From positions 90,898-154,897 of the forward strand of contig NZ_JAGIQL010000001.1 of NCBI RefSeq assembly GCF_017813245.1: 64,000 nt of DNA, given 5' to 3'. Positions 32,301-41,557 of this stretch are shown one piece after another. This stretch comes from Streptomyces montanisoli (GTDB lineage: Bacteria > Actinomycetota > Actinomycetes > Streptomycetales > Streptomycetaceae). The position numbers were made by a program, and so were the translations under genes. Numbering within the stretch: position 1 is the first letter of the stretch; every line of letters starts with the position of its first letter. The notes beneath the pieces are model-generated. The model did no database searches. It was not told the DNA's origin and worked only from the letters and a program-made list of their open reading frames with translations.

Positions 32301-33749
32301 TTACCAGAGCGTGAGTGCTTCGGTGTGAGGACGGTCTCTCGTTTCTGTCTGCCGTTGGTGCGGCAGGGTTGCGCCACCTGCCCGCCCCGCGCTCGCCGTG
32401 CGGGTGGTGCGGGTCTTGCGGTCGGCTCCACGAGGTTTCAACGCCGCCGGGGCGGTGTCCTGGTCTCCGGCCACTCCGGTACCAGTTACTGCGTTCGCCG
32501 CGAGGGCGGCGAGGTTGAGTGCGGCATTGTCGTCCCGGTCGATGACCAGGCCGCAGGCGTCGCAGGTGTAGGTCCGCATGTGCAGCGGCAGCTTGGCTTT
32601 CACCGCGCCGCACCCGGAACAGGTCTTGGAAGAGGGATACCAGCGGTCCGCCACGATCACGCGGGTGGCATGGCGTCGGCGGGTTTTGTAGTCGAGCTGG
32701 CGGCTGATTTCACCGAAGCCGGCGTCGGCGATGCGGCGGGCCAGGCGCCGGTTTCTGAGCATGCCGGCGACATGCAGGTCTTCGACCACGATGGTGCCGT
32801 ACTCGGCCGCCACCGAGGTGGTGAGTTTGTGCAGGGCATCGGTGCGCAGGTTCGCGACCCGGTGGTGGATCTTGTTGCGGGTGGCGTTGGCCTTCTCCCA
32901 GCGTCGGGACGGTTTGCCTCCGGTGCGCCGGTCGGGGCCCTGGCGGCGGGAGACGGTGCGGGAGGCGCGGCGCAGCAGCTTCAGCGCGGCCTCGTAGTGG
33001 CGGGGGTTGGGCACGGTGCGGATCTCGCCGGTCGAGTCGGCCAGCACCGCGAGGGTCTTCACCCCGAGGTCGATACCGACCGCCACGTCCGGCCGGGCGA
33101 CCCGTTCGAGGTCGCGCTTGACTTCAACCTGGAATGAGGCGAACCAGCGTCCACGTTCGTGACGGACGGTCGCCGACAGGATCCGGGCCGTCCCCGCCTG
33201 AACGTGGGTGAGGAGGTCGCAGGTGGGCTCGTGGGTGCGGATCCTTCCCAGCCTCGGCAGGGTGATGTGACGGCCATCCACGTCCACCCGGATCGTGCCG
33301 GTGGTGAACCGGCACGCAAGACGTGCCTTCCGCTTCGACTTGAACCGCGGCGGGCCTACCCGCTTGCCGCGCCGCTTGCCGTTCTTCGACTTGGCGTAGT
33401 TGTCGAACGCCGCCGACGCGTTCGCGAGGCCGGTGTTGTATGCCTCCTTCGAGTTCTCCTCCCACCAGGCAGCGAACCTCGGATCAGTGTGCTTGGCTTC
33501 GTTGAACCTCTTCCGCAGTGTGGGCAGCGACCATGGCCGCCATGCGGTCAACTCCTTCTCGGGGGTGCCGTAGGTCTCCTCCGCGCGGCGCTGCCACCAC
33601 GACGCCTCGACCCAGCCGACAGCCCAGTTGTACGCGGCACGTGCCGCACCGCAGTGTGAACCCAGTGCGGCCTCCTGCCGGGCGTTCGGGTCCAACGCGT
33701 ATCGGTAGGCCTGCACCACAAAACCGGGCTGCGGCTTGAATTTCCTCAC
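32301..33749 (-). CDS. tnpB: TnpB RNA-guided nuclease of IS607-type element
   Basis: This 482-residue protein starts at GTG 33749, overlapping tnpA by GTGA. The RuvC-like catalytic residues are intact: Asp in AVGIDLGVKTLAV (about 227), Glu in IVVEDLHVAGML (about 323), and Asp in IDRDDNAALNLAA (about 406). The zinc finger CSGCGAVK / YTCDACG (377-399) is present. An N-terminal wedge and the KNGKRRGKRVGPPRFKSKRK segment are typical of actinobacterial TnpB. The protein probably cuts DNA next to the transposon's excision site with an omega RNA transcribed from the 3' end. The last about 60 residues are a basic, variable tail. Confidence 0.9.
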   Translation of the reverse strand: MRKFKPQPGFVVQAYRYALDPNARQEAALGSHCGAARAAYNWAVGWVEASWWQRRAEETYGTPEKELTAWRPWSLPTLRKRFNEAKHTDPRFAAWWEENSKEAYNTGLANASAAFDNYAKSKNGKRRGKRVGPPRFKSKRKARLACRFTTGTIRVDVDGRHITLPRLGRIRTHEPTCDLLTHVQAGTARILSATVRHERGRWFASFQVEVKRDLERVARPDVAVGIDLGVKTLAVLADSTGEIRTVPNPRHYEAALKLLRRASRTVSRRQGPDRRTGGKPSRRWEKANATRNKIHHRVANLRTDALHKLTTSVAAEYGTIVVEDLHVAGMLRNRRLARRIADAGFGEISRQLDYKTRRRHATRVIVADRWYPSSKTCSGCGAVKAKLPLHMRTYTCDACGLVIDRDDNAALNLAALAANAVTGTGVAGDQDTAPAALKPRGADRKTRTTRTASAGRAGGATLPHQRQTETRDRPHTEALTLW

Positions 33750-34333
33750 GAGGTGGCCTTGCCGGTCGCCACGGCCACCGCGCGGGCGGCCTTGTTCTTC
33801 GCCGCGCCTGGCCCGCACAGGCGGGCGCACATCGAGGTGAGCGCCTCGGTGATGTCCCGCACCAGGTCGTCGGTCGTCTCGGTGGGGTCGAGGACGACCA
33901 GGCGCCTGCCGGATGCGGACAGGACGGCTTCGAGATGCTCGACGCCGAAGGAGGCCAGCCGGTCACGGTGCTCGACCACGATCACCGACGTCAGCGGATC
34001 GGACAGCAGGCGGTGCAGCTTGCGCCGCCGCCCGTTCAGCCCCGAACCGACCTCCGTGACGACCTGCGCAACTGGCAGGCCGAGCCCGTTCGCACCGGCC
34101 ACGACCCGGGCCCCCTGCCGCTCAAGATCCTCTTTCTGGTCACCGGACGACACGCGGCAGTACGCCACCACCCGCCCCAAGGCCGCAGAGACAGCCGGAG
34201 CAGGCTCGGTTACCAGCCAGGTTCCCGACGGCGCCTGGCGGACCGGAACGGGCATCTTCCCGTCCCTCACCCAACGCCACGCAGTCTGGTAACTCACGCC
34301 CTGCTGCCGCGCCCACTCCGAAAGCTTCACCAA
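33746..34333 (-). CDS. tnpA: IS607 serine recombinase TnpA
   Basis: This 195-residue protein has an N-terminal MerR-like HTH (MVKLSEWARQQGVSYQTAWRWVRDGKMPVP) and a serine-recombinase catalytic domain, with the nucleophile Ser in AYCRVSSGDQKEDLERQ near residue 62. The usual downstream features follow: VVTEVGSGLNGRRRKLHRLLSDP and VVEHRDRLASFGVEHLE. It carries out excision and insertion of the element. The length matches the family. It is coupled to tnpB. Confidence 0.92.
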   Translation of the reverse strand: MVKLSEWARQQGVSYQTAWRWVRDGKMPVPVRQAPSGTWLVTEPAPAVSAALGRVVAYCRVSSGDQKEDLERQGARVVAGANGLGLPVAQVVTEVGSGLNGRRRKLHRLLSDPLTSVIVVEHRDRLASFGVEHLEAVLSASGRRLVVLDPTETTDDLVRDITEALTSMCARLCGPGAAKNKAARAVAVATGKATS

Positions 34334-34500
34334 AACAAGGTATTCGATGTATACGGCTAGGAATGCTCATAAATGACTAGAAAATCTGTAGCAGCATTCG
34401 CCCCTAGGGGGCATCAGTGGGGCTGCTCGGCGCCGTCCTTCGGCGCTTGCGGTGACGGTGAGATTACGTTGGGTGCCCGTCACCGTTCTCTGGAGGTCCC

Positions 34501-35097
34501 ATGCCATCCGTACGGTCCGCCGTCGCCTCCGCGCTGGCCGCGCCCGCCCTTCTGCTGTGCCTCACGACGCCCGCGGCCGCCGCGCAGGCGGGCACGGTGC
34601 AGGACGGCACCTACTACGTCAAGGACGTGGCGTCCGGCCGGTGCCTTGCCGGGACGCGGCTGGAGACCTGCGGCGTCGACGGCACCGAGTGGGTCCTGCG
34701 CAACCACGCGGACGGCACCGTCCAGTTCGTCCGGCCGGGGCCGGACAGCCGCTGCCTGTCGATGCCGCGGACGCTGGGCTACCCGGCGCCCGTGCGGGTG
34801 GACGCCTGCGGGTCGGCGCCCAGTCAATCCGCGAGCGGTGAGGCCGGTACGGACGCCGCCGGCGACGACGCCGCCGACGACGCCGCCGTGGACGACAACG
34901 CCGCCGACGCCTCCGGCGCCGTGCCCACGGGGCGCGCCGAGCGCGCCGACCGGTGGCGCATCGAGGGGTGGCCCGACGGGCCCGTCACCATCGCGCACGC
35001 CTACCCGCCCGCCGGGCGCCTCGTCGTTCAGGGTTCCTCCGTACGGGTCAGCAACAACAGTTCGGCCATGTGGGTGTTCCTGCCCGTCGATGCGTGA
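34501..35097 (+). CDS. Secreted protein with ricin-like beta-trefoil features
   Basis: This 198-residue protein has a clear Sec signal peptide (basic MPSVR, hydrophobic VASALAAPALLLCLTTPAAAA, cleavage near AAA-QA). The mature part reads GTYYVKDVASGRCLAGTRLETCGVDGTEWVLRN, then GPDSRCLSMPRT and VRVDACG, with paired Cys as in ricin-type lectin repeats. An acidic Ala/Asp linker (AAGDDAADDAAVDDNAADA) and a C-terminal WRIEGWPDGPVTIAHAY segment follow. Target carbohydrate and role are unknown. A strong bidirectional terminator follows at 35135. Confidence 0.7.
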   Translation: MPSVRSAVASALAAPALLLCLTTPAAAAQAGTVQDGTYYVKDVASGRCLAGTRLETCGVDGTEWVLRNHADGTVQFVRPGPDSRCLSMPRTLGYPAPVRVDACGSAPSQSASGEAGTDAAGDDAADDAAVDDNAADASGAVPTGRAERADRWRIEGWPDGPVTIAHAYPPAGRLVVQGSSVRVSNNSSAMWVFLPVDA

Positions 35098-35134
35098 TCC
35101 CCGGAAGAGCGTCATCCACGGGAATCACGCACGA

Positions 35135-35168
35135 GGGGCCCGAGGCGCCGGTGAGCGTCTCGGGCCCC
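35135..35168. terminator. Bidirectional terminator
   Basis: A 14-bp GC-rich stem, GGGGCCCGAG... against ...CTCGGGCCCC, has a six-base loop. It sits between the convergent secreted-protein gene and the Fe-S protein gene. Confidence 0.85.
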
Positions 35169-35219
35169 TTCACGTCGGGCGCGTCGGGCGCGTCGCGCCT
35201 CGGCCCGTCCCGCCGGCTG

Positions 35220-37532
35220 CTACTTCGCCGGCTCCGGCTCCGGCTTGTTCGCGGCCTCCGGCGCGCCGTCCGGGTCCGCGGGTGTGCGGACGGAGTCGAG
35301 CAGCAGCTGCGCGACGTCGACGACCTGGAGTGTCTCCTTCGCCTGGCCCTCGCTCTTCTTGCCGTTGACGGAGTCGGTGAGCATGACGAGGCAGAACGGG
35401 CACGCCGTGGAGACGATGTCCGGGTTCAGGGACAGCGCCTCGTCCACGCGCTCGTTGTTGATGCGCTTGCCGATGCGCTCTTCCATCCACATGCGCGCGC
35501 CGCCCGCGCCGCAGCAGAAACCGCGCTCCTTGTGGCGGTGCATCTCCTCGTTCCTGATGCCCGGGACGGCGGCGATGATCTCGCGCGGCGGCGTGTAGAC
35601 CTTGTTGTGGCGGCCCAGGTAGCAGGGGTCGTGGTACGTGATGAGGCCCTCGACGGGCGTGACCGGCACCAGCTTGCCCTCGTCGACGAGGTGCTGGAGC
35701 AGCTGCGTGTGGTGGATGACCTCGAACTCGCCGCCGAGCTGCGGGTACTCGTTGGCGATGGTGTTGAAGCAGTGCGGGCACGTCGCGACGATCTTCTTGG
35801 CCGACTTCGGCTTGCGCGAGGCCTCGGTGGCCTTGCCGTCGTCGTCGAGCTCCTCGCCGAACGCCATGTTCAGCGTCATGACGTTCTCCTGGCCGAGCTG
35901 CTGGAACAGCGGCTCGTTGCCGAGGCGGCGCGCGGAGTCGCCGGTGCACTTCTCGTCGCCGCCCATGATCGCGAAGTTGACGCCCGCGATGTGCAGCAGC
36001 TCGGCGAAGGCCTTGGTGGTCTTCTTGGCGCGGTCCTCCAGGGCGCCGGCGCAGCCGACCCAGTACAGGTAGTCGACCTCGGTGAGGTCCTCGACGTCCT
36101 TGCCGACGACGGGAACCTTGAAGCCGATCTCCCGCTCCAGCTCCTTCGTCCACTCCAGGCGCTGCTTCTTCGCCAGGCCCCACGGGTTGCCGCGCTTCTC
36201 CAGGTTCTTGAGCATCGTCCCGGCCTCGGACGGGAACGCGGACTCGATCATCACCTGGTAGCGGCGCATGTCGACGATGTGGTCGACGTGCTCGATGTCG
36301 ACGGGGCACTGCTCCACGCACGCGCCGCAGGTCGTGCACGACCACAGCACGTCGGGGTCGATGACGCCGCCCTCTTCGAGCGTCCCGATCAAGGGGCGCT
36401 CCGCCTCCGCGAGGGCCGAGGCCGGCACGTCGGCCAGCTGCTGCTGCGTCGCCTTCTCCGAGCCCTCGGCGTCCTTGCCGCCGCCCGCGAGGAGGTAGGG
36501 CGCCTTCGCGTGCGCGTGGTCGCGCAGCGACATGATCAGCAGCTTGGGGGAGAGCGGCTTGCCGGTGTTCCAGGCCGGGCACTGCGACTGGCAGCGGCCG
36601 CACTCGGTGCAGGTGGAGAAGTCGAGGATGCCCTTCCACGAGAAGTGCTCGACCTGCGAGACGCCGAAGACGGTCTCCTCGGCGCTCTCCTCGTCGTCGA
36701 AGACCGTCTCGAAGTCGATGACCTTGCCGCCCGACGCCATCGGCTGGAGGGGGCCGAGCGCGGTGGTGCCGTCCGCGTTGCGCTTGAACCAGATGTTCGG
36801 GAACGCGAGGAAGCGGTGCCAGGCCACGCCCATGTCGGTCCGAAGCGCGACGGTGATCATCCAGACGAACGACGTCCCGATCTTGATCATCGCGAACAGG
36901 TAGACGAGGTTTTGCAGGGTGGGGAGCGACAGCCCGCGGAACGCGACGACCAGCGGGTACGTCAGGAAGTACGAGGCGCTGTAGGAGGTCTCGTGGTAGA
37001 GCGCGCCCTCCAGGCCGCGCAGCGCGAGGATGCACAGGCCGATGATCAGGATGACGGCCTCGACGAAGTACGCGTCACCGAAGTTCGAGCCCGCGAACCG
37101 CGACTTGCGCTCGGCGCGCCCGGGCCGGGAGAGCTGGCGGATGACGATCAGGGTCAGGATGCCGAACGTGGTCAGCACGCCGATCAGGTCGACGGCGACC
37201 CCGTAGGGCGGCCAGTCGCCGATGATCGGGAGCAGCCAGTCCGCCTGGAAGATCTGCCCGAACGCGTTGATGAGGGTGACGATCAGCGCGAAGAAGCCGA
37301 CCGCGACACACCAGTGCGCGACGCCGATGACGCCCCAGCGGTTCATGCGCGTGTGGCCGAGGAACTCCCTGACCACCGTCAGGGTCCGGCTGCCGGGGTC
37401 GTCCGTCCGTGCGCCCGCCGGGACGGACTGGCCCATCCGCAGGAAGGCGACGATCTGCCCGATGGCGCGGACGAACAGCGCCGCACCGACGACGGCGAGT
37501 ACCAGCGACACGATGATCGCGGCGAGTTGCAT
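35220..37532 (-). CDS. Membrane Fe-S oxidoreductase, heterodisulfide-reductase-like
   Basis: This is a protein of about 770 residues. Five or so N-terminal membrane helices (MQLAAIIVSLVLAVVGAALF onward) are followed by two 4Fe-4S ferredoxin motifs (CTECGRCQSQCPAW and CTTCGACVEQCPVD). Two cysteine-rich CCG domains follow (CPHCFNTIANEYPQ with DPCYLGRHNKVY, and GFCCGAGGARMWMEER). This layout is that of HdrD/GlpC-like Fe-S reductases found in most Streptomyces. It likely passes electrons from a membrane carrier to an unknown partner. ATG 37532 has GAGGAG seven bases upstream; an in-frame ATG at 37571 is less likely. It is a core chromosomal gene. Confidence 0.85.
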   Translation of the reverse strand: MQLAAIIVSLVLAVVGAALFVRAIGQIVAFLRMGQSVPAGARTDDPGSRTLTVVREFLGHTRMNRWGVIGVAHWCVAVGFFALIVTLINAFGQIFQADWLLPIIGDWPPYGVAVDLIGVLTTFGILTLIVIRQLSRPGRAERKSRFAGSNFGDAYFVEAVILIIGLCILALRGLEGALYHETSYSASYFLTYPLVVAFRGLSLPTLQNLVYLFAMIKIGTSFVWMITVALRTDMGVAWHRFLAFPNIWFKRNADGTTALGPLQPMASGGKVIDFETVFDDEESAEETVFGVSQVEHFSWKGILDFSTCTECGRCQSQCPAWNTGKPLSPKLLIMSLRDHAHAKAPYLLAGGGKDAEGSEKATQQQLADVPASALAEAERPLIGTLEEGGVIDPDVLWSCTTCGACVEQCPVDIEHVDHIVDMRRYQVMIESAFPSEAGTMLKNLEKRGNPWGLAKKQRLEWTKELEREIGFKVPVVGKDVEDLTEVDYLYWVGCAGALEDRAKKTTKAFAELLHIAGVNFAIMGGDEKCTGDSARRLGNEPLFQQLGQENVMTLNMAFGEELDDDGKATEASRKPKSAKKIVATCPHCFNTIANEYPQLGGEFEVIHHTQLLQHLVDEGKLVPVTPVEGLITYHDPCYLGRHNKVYTPPREIIAAVPGIRNEEMHRHKERGFCCGAGGARMWMEERIGKRINNERVDEALSLNPDIVSTACPFCLVMLTDSVNGKKSEGQAKETLQVVDVAQLLLDSVRTPADPDGAPEAANKPEPEPAK

Positions 37533-37633
37533 GGAGGGCTCCTCGGGCATGCGAGCTGGGGAGGTCCGCACGCTGCGGCCGCTCAGAGGTTTACTAAGCG
37601 GTAACTTAATTGTTCCGCACTGAGCGTACCCAC

Positions 37634-38689
37634 TTATCCGGCCGCAATGTAGCGCCCTGAGCGGTGATCTGTGTCGCTCACCGTGACCCGCCCGTGCGCG
37701 CTCCGCGATCCCTGGCCCGCGTGGGTCTGGCCCGTGTGGGTCTGGCCTGTGAGCGTCTGGCTCGCGTGCGTCGCGGACGCGGCCTCGCGCGCGCGTGCGC
37801 TGCGGGCGCGTGCGGCGCGGGTACGAGCGGTACGGGCGAGGGCCGCACGCCCGAGAGCCCCGCGGATGCCGGTCGTACGGGCCGCGGCGGGACGGGCTGC
37901 GGTGGGGCGGGCTGTGATCGTACGGGCCGCGGCGGGACTGGCCGCGGTGGGACGGCCGCCACGCGCGCGTGCGCCGCGTTCGCGCAGGGTGCGGGACGTA
38001 CGGGGCACCCGGGACGTACGGGACGCGCGCGAGGCCCCCGGCCTCGCCGCGGGCGCGGCCGACGGCAGGGCGGGCAGGGTGAGGGCCAGGATCGACAGGT
38101 CCGTGCCGAGCCAGTGGTGCTCCACGTAGTGCTGGTCGAGCAGCGGCGCCTCGTACCAGGGCAGCCGCGACCCGCGCCGCACCTGCGCCAGGCCGGTGAG
38201 GCCCGGCCGCACGGACTGCCGCCAGGTGGCACGCGCGCGCGGGTGGCCCACGGGCAGCGCCGCGGGGCCGACGAGCGACATCCGGCCGCGCACGACCTGG
38301 GGCAGCCGGGACAGCAGGTCGAGGCGGAAGCGGCGTGTGCGCAGCGACCGCAGGGTGAAGGGCGCGCCGTGCAGGCCCACCACCTCCTGGCGGAGGAAAA
38401 CGCCGCCGTTACGGCCGCCTCCCGCCGCGTCGCCGTGCACGGCGAGGACGGCGGCCGCCACCAGCAGGGCCGGCGCGGCGAGCACCAGCAGCAGCGAACC
38501 GAGGACGAGATCCAGGGCACGTTTCGCGCCGGGGAGGCGTTCCTCTTCGAGAGGTGGGCACACGACGGGCGGCCCGGCGGGCATCCGCACGAGAGGCGCG
38601 TCGGGCGTGTGCGTCGCGTCCCGCCGCGTACCGAAGTGCCGACCGGCCGGCAGGCCGAGTCGCGAAACGAGCCGCAGAGCGAGCCTCAT
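37634..38689 (-). CDS. Bacterial sugar transferase with Ala/Arg/Thr-rich tail
   Basis: This is a protein of about 350 residues. The core contains GAKRALDLVLGSLLLVLAAPALLVAAAVL (membrane segment), VVGLHGAPFTLRSLRT, LPQVVRGRMSLVGPAALP and VRPGLTGLAQVRRGSRLPW...LDQHYVEHHWLGTDLSILALTL. Together these define the WbaP/UDP-sugar phosphotransferase family that starts exopolysaccharide synthesis. The last about 130 residues are low complexity (PRTSRTLRERGARARGGRP, TGQTHTGQTH), encoded by 15-bp repeats near 37714-37773. ATG 38689 is chosen because it begins the homologous region. It is divergent from dnaK. Confidence 0.75.
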   Translation of the reverse strand: MRLALRLVSRLGLPAGRHFGTRRDATHTPDAPLVRMPAGPPVVCPPLEEERLPGAKRALDLVLGSLLLVLAAPALLVAAAVLAVHGDAAGGGRNGGVFLRQEVVGLHGAPFTLRSLRTRRFRLDLLSRLPQVVRGRMSLVGPAALPVGHPRARATWRQSVRPGLTGLAQVRRGSRLPWYEAPLLDQHYVEHHWLGTDLSILALTLPALPSAAPAARPGASRASRTSRVPRTSRTLRERGARARGGRPTAASPAAARTITARPTAARPAAARTTGIRGALGRAALARTARTRAARARSARAREAASATHASQTLTGQTHTGQTHAGQGSRSAHGRVTVSDTDHRSGRYIAAG

Positions 38690-38866
38690 GGGCAGCCATC
38701 CGTTCCGTCGGGGATATTCGGTAGGTTCGGGTTGGTTCCGGTTCGCACCGGTTTTTCGACACCATCGCACGGCCCGCCCGCCGCGCCGCTGCACCGCCGC
38801 GGCCGTGTCGGGCCGACGCGCCCGACCTGCGGCGTCACCTTCGGGCCGCAGGGCGCCCGCACAATA

Positions 38867-38887
38867 GTTGAGCCTGTCCGACTCAGG
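38867..38887. promoter_or_regulatory. HAIR operator for HspR (dnaK, distal)
   Basis: GTTGAGC-N7-ACTCAGG fits the HspR-associated inverted repeat CTTGAGT-N7-ACTCAAG with two changes. It lies 70 bases before dnaK. Confidence 0.75.
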
Positions 38888-38918
38888 TCCTTTGACTCAA
38901 CGCGATTCGTGTTGCATC

Positions 38919-38939
38919 CTTGAGCCTGTTCCACTCAAG
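38919..38939. promoter_or_regulatory. HAIR operator for HspR (dnaK, proximal)
   Basis: CTTGAGC-N7-ACTCAAG, the near-consensus HspR site, ends 18 bases before the dnaK ATG. TTGACT at 38892 between the two HAIRs may be a promoter -35. Confidence 0.9.
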
Positions 38940-38957
38940 TCCTCTGGAGGAATCGAA

Positions 38958-40829
38958 ATGGCACGTGCGGTCGGCATCGACCTGGGCACGACTAACTCCG
39001 TCGTCAGCGTTCTCGAAGGCGGCGAGCCCACCGTCATCACCAACGCCGAGGGCGCCAGGACCACGCCGTCCGTCGTCGCCTTCGCCAAGAACGGCGAGGT
39101 GCTCGTCGGCGAGGTCGCGAAGCGTCAGGCGGTAACCAACGTCGACAGGACCATCCGGTCGGTCAAGCGCCACATGGGCACCGACTGGAAGATCAACCTC
39201 GACAACAAGGACTTCAACCCGCAGCAGATCTCGGCCTTCGTGCTGCAGAAGCTGAAGCGGGACGCCGAGGCGTACCTGGGCGAGAAGGTCACCGACGCGG
39301 TGATCACCGTCCCGGCGTACTTCAACGACTCCGAGCGCCAGGCGACGAAGGAGGCCGGCGAGATCGCGGGCCTGAACGTCCTGCGCATCGTCAACGAGCC
39401 GACCGCGGCGGCCCTCGCGTACGGCCTCGACAAGGACGACCAGACGATCCTCGTCTTCGACCTCGGTGGCGGCACGTTCGACGTCTCGCTGCTGGAGATC
39501 GGCGACGGTGTCGTCGAGGTGAAGGCCACCAACGGCGACAACCACCTCGGCGGCGACGACTGGGACCAGCGCGTCGTCGACTACCTGGTCAAGCAGTTCT
39601 CCAATGCCCACGGCGTGGACCTGGCGAAGGACAAGATGGCCCTCCAGCGCCTCCGCGAGGCCGCTGAGAAGGCGAAGATCGAGCTCTCGTCCTCGACGGA
39701 GACCACGATCAACCTGCCCTACATCACGGCGTCCGCCGAGGGCCCGCTGCACCTGGACGAGAAGCTCACGCGCGCCCAGTTCCAGCAGCTGACCTCCGAC
39801 CTGCTGGAGCGCTGCAAGACCCCGTTCCACAACGTGATCAAGGACGCCGGCATCCAGCTGAGCGAGATCGACCACGTCGTGCTCGTCGGTGGTTCGACCC
39901 GCATGCCCGCCGTCGCGGAGCTCGTCAAGGAGCTGACCGGCGGCAAGGACGCCAACAAGGGCGTCAACCCGGACGAGGTCGTCGCCATCGGCGCCGCCCT
40001 GCAGGCCGGTGTCCTCAAGGGCGAGGTCAAGGACGTACTGCTCCTCGACGTCACCCCGCTGTCCCTCGGCATCGAGACCAAGGGCGGCATCATGACCAAG
40101 CTCATCGAGCGCAACACCACGATCCCGACGAAGCGCTCCGAGATCTTCACGACGGCCGAGGACAACCAGCCGTCCGTGCAGATCCAGGTCTACCAGGGCG
40201 AGCGCGAGATCGCGGCGTACAACAAGAAGCTCGGGATGTTCGAGCTGACCGGCCTGCCGCCGGCCCCCCGCGGGGTCCCGCAGATCGAGGTCTCCTTCGA
40301 CATCGACGCCAACGGCATCATGCACGTGACCGCGAAGGACCTGGGCACGGGCAAGGAGCAGAAGATGACCGTCACCGGCGGCTCCTCGCTGCCGAAGGAC
40401 GAGGTCGACCGGATGCGCCAGGAGGCCGAGCAGTACGCGGACGAGGACCACAAGCGCCGCGAGGCCGCCGAGTCCCGCAACCAGGGCGAGCAGCTCGTCT
40501 ACCAGACCGAGAAGTTCCTCAAGGACAACGAGGACAAGGTCCCCGGTGACGTCAAGACCGAGGTCGAGACCGCCGTCGGCGAGCTGAAGGAGAAGCTCAA
40601 GGGCGAGGACACGGCCGAGATCCGCACGGCCACCGAGAAGGTTGCCGCCGTCTCCCAGAAGCTGGGCCAGGCCATGTACGCCAACGCGCAGGCCGACGGT
40701 GCCGGCGAGGCCGGGGCCGCGGGCGCGGCCGGCGGCGCCGGTACGGAGCAGGCGCAGGACGGCCAGGACGACGTCGTGGACGCCGAGATCGTCGACGACG
40801 AGCGTGACAGCAAGGGCGGTGCCGCGTGA
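38958..40829 (+). CDS. dnaK: Chaperone protein DnaK (Hsp70)
   Basis: This is a 623-residue ATP-dependent chaperone. N-terminal nucleotide-binding motifs are [11 protein letters not shown], the phosphate loop [13 protein letters not shown] and [13 protein letters not shown]. The substrate-binding domain begins near residue 365 and the C-terminal lid is helical with a Gly/Ala-rich tail. ATG 38958 has GGAGG upstream. It is the first gene of the dnaK-grpE-dnaJ-hspR operon, with HAIR operators just before it. HspR with DnaK as co-repressor would shut the operon in the absence of stress. Confidence 0.98.
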   Translation: MARAVGIDLGTTNSVVSVLEGGEPTVITNAEGARTTPSVVAFAKNGEVLVGEVAKRQAVTNVDRTIRSVKRHMGTDWKINLDNKDFNPQQISAFVLQKLKRDAEAYLGEKVTDAVITVPAYFNDSERQATKEAGEIAGLNVLRIVNEPTAAALAYGLDKDDQTILVFDLGGGTFDVSLLEIGDGVVEVKATNGDNHLGGDDWDQRVVDYLVKQFSNAHGVDLAKDKMALQRLREAAEKAKIELSSSTETTINLPYITASAEGPLHLDEKLTRAQFQQLTSDLLERCKTPFHNVIKDAGIQLSEIDHVVLVGGSTRMPAVAELVKELTGGKDANKGVNPDEVVAIGAALQAGVLKGEVKDVLLLDVTPLSLGIETKGGIMTKLIERNTTIPTKRSEIFTTAEDNQPSVQIQVYQGEREIAAYNKKLGMFELTGLPPAPRGVPQIEVSFDIDANGIMHVTAKDLGTGKEQKMTVTGGSSLPKDEVDRMRQEAEQYADEDHKRREAAESRNQGEQLVYQTEKFLKDNEDKVPGDVKTEVETAVGELKEKLKGEDTAEIRTATEKVAAVSQKLGQAMYANAQADGAGEAGAAGAAGGAGTEQAQDGQDDVVDAEIVDDERDSKGGAA

Positions 40830-41521
40830 CGGAGGAGACCCCGGGCTTCGAGGAGGAGCCCGACGTCCCCTCCGGCGCAGGCCCCGACGACGCGCCGAAG
40901 GGCGCCGGACCGGGCTCCGCGGAGCCCGGCCGGGCCGCCCCGGCCGGGGACGTACAGGAAAAGGCCGCTCTGACGGCGCAGCTCGACCAGGTGCGCACCG
41001 CTCTCGGTGAGCGCACGGCCGACCTGCAGCGCCTCCAGGCGGAGTACCAGAACTACCGCAGGCGGGTGGAGCGCGACCGGGTGACCGTGCGCGAGATCGC
41101 CGTCGCGAACCTCCTGACCGAGCTGCTGCCCGTGCTCGACGACATCGGTCGCGCGCGGGAGCACGAGGAGCTGGTCGGCGGGTTCAAGTCGGTGGCCGAG
41201 TCGCTCGAGTCGGTCGCGGCGAAGCTGGGCCTCCAGCAGTTCGGCGAGGAGGGCGAGCCCTTCGACCCGACGGTCCACGAGGCCCTGATGCACTCGTACG
41301 CGCCGGATGTCACCGAGACGACGTGCGTCGCGATCCTCCAGCCCGGGTATCGGTTCGGCGAACGGACGATCAGGCCCGCCAGGGTCGCCGTGGCGGAGCC
41401 CCAGCCGGGGGCCCAGCCGAAGGCGGCCGACGAGCAGGACGAGGCGGGCGGATCCAAGAGCGGTGCCAAGGAGGCCTCCCCGGAGGCCGAGAAGGAGAGC
41501 GGTGGCCCGGACGAGGGCTGA
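40826..41521 (+). CDS. grpE: Nucleotide exchange factor GrpE
   Basis: This 231-residue protein overlaps dnaK by four bases (GTGA). The N-terminal part is acidic and disordered. The central helix [23 protein letters not shown] and the C-terminal beta domain ([45 protein letters not shown]) are classical GrpE. It exchanges ADP for ATP on DnaK. It is cotranscribed with dnaK and dnaJ. Confidence 0.96.
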   Translation: MTEETPGFEEEPDVPSGAGPDDAPKGAGPGSAEPGRAAPAGDVQEKAALTAQLDQVRTALGERTADLQRLQAEYQNYRRRVERDRVTVREIAVANLLTELLPVLDDIGRAREHEELVGGFKSVAESLESVAAKLGLQQFGEEGEPFDPTVHEALMHSYAPDVTETTCVAILQPGYRFGERTIRPARVAVAEPQPGAQPKAADEQDEAGGSKSGAKEASPEAEKESGGPDEG

Positions 41522-41557
41522 CGCGGCTGGCATTGGACGGAAGGAGGGACGTCGGGA

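Larger units (their letters stand above)
32301..34333 (-). mobile_element. IS607-family insertion sequence (tnpA-tnpB)
   Basis: A serine-recombinase tnpA and a tnpB on the minus strand overlap by four bases. Only the coding extent is given; the true ends lie outside it, near 32230-32300 and 34340-34400. No target duplication is expected for IS607, and the exact ends could not be fixed. The downstream end after tnpB may encode its guide RNA. Confidence 0.8.

Noticed and set aside
34953..37604. 883-codon plus-strand frame opposite the Fe-S protein
   Set aside because: It is a shadow of the clear Fe-S reductase with its Cys motifs on the minus strand.
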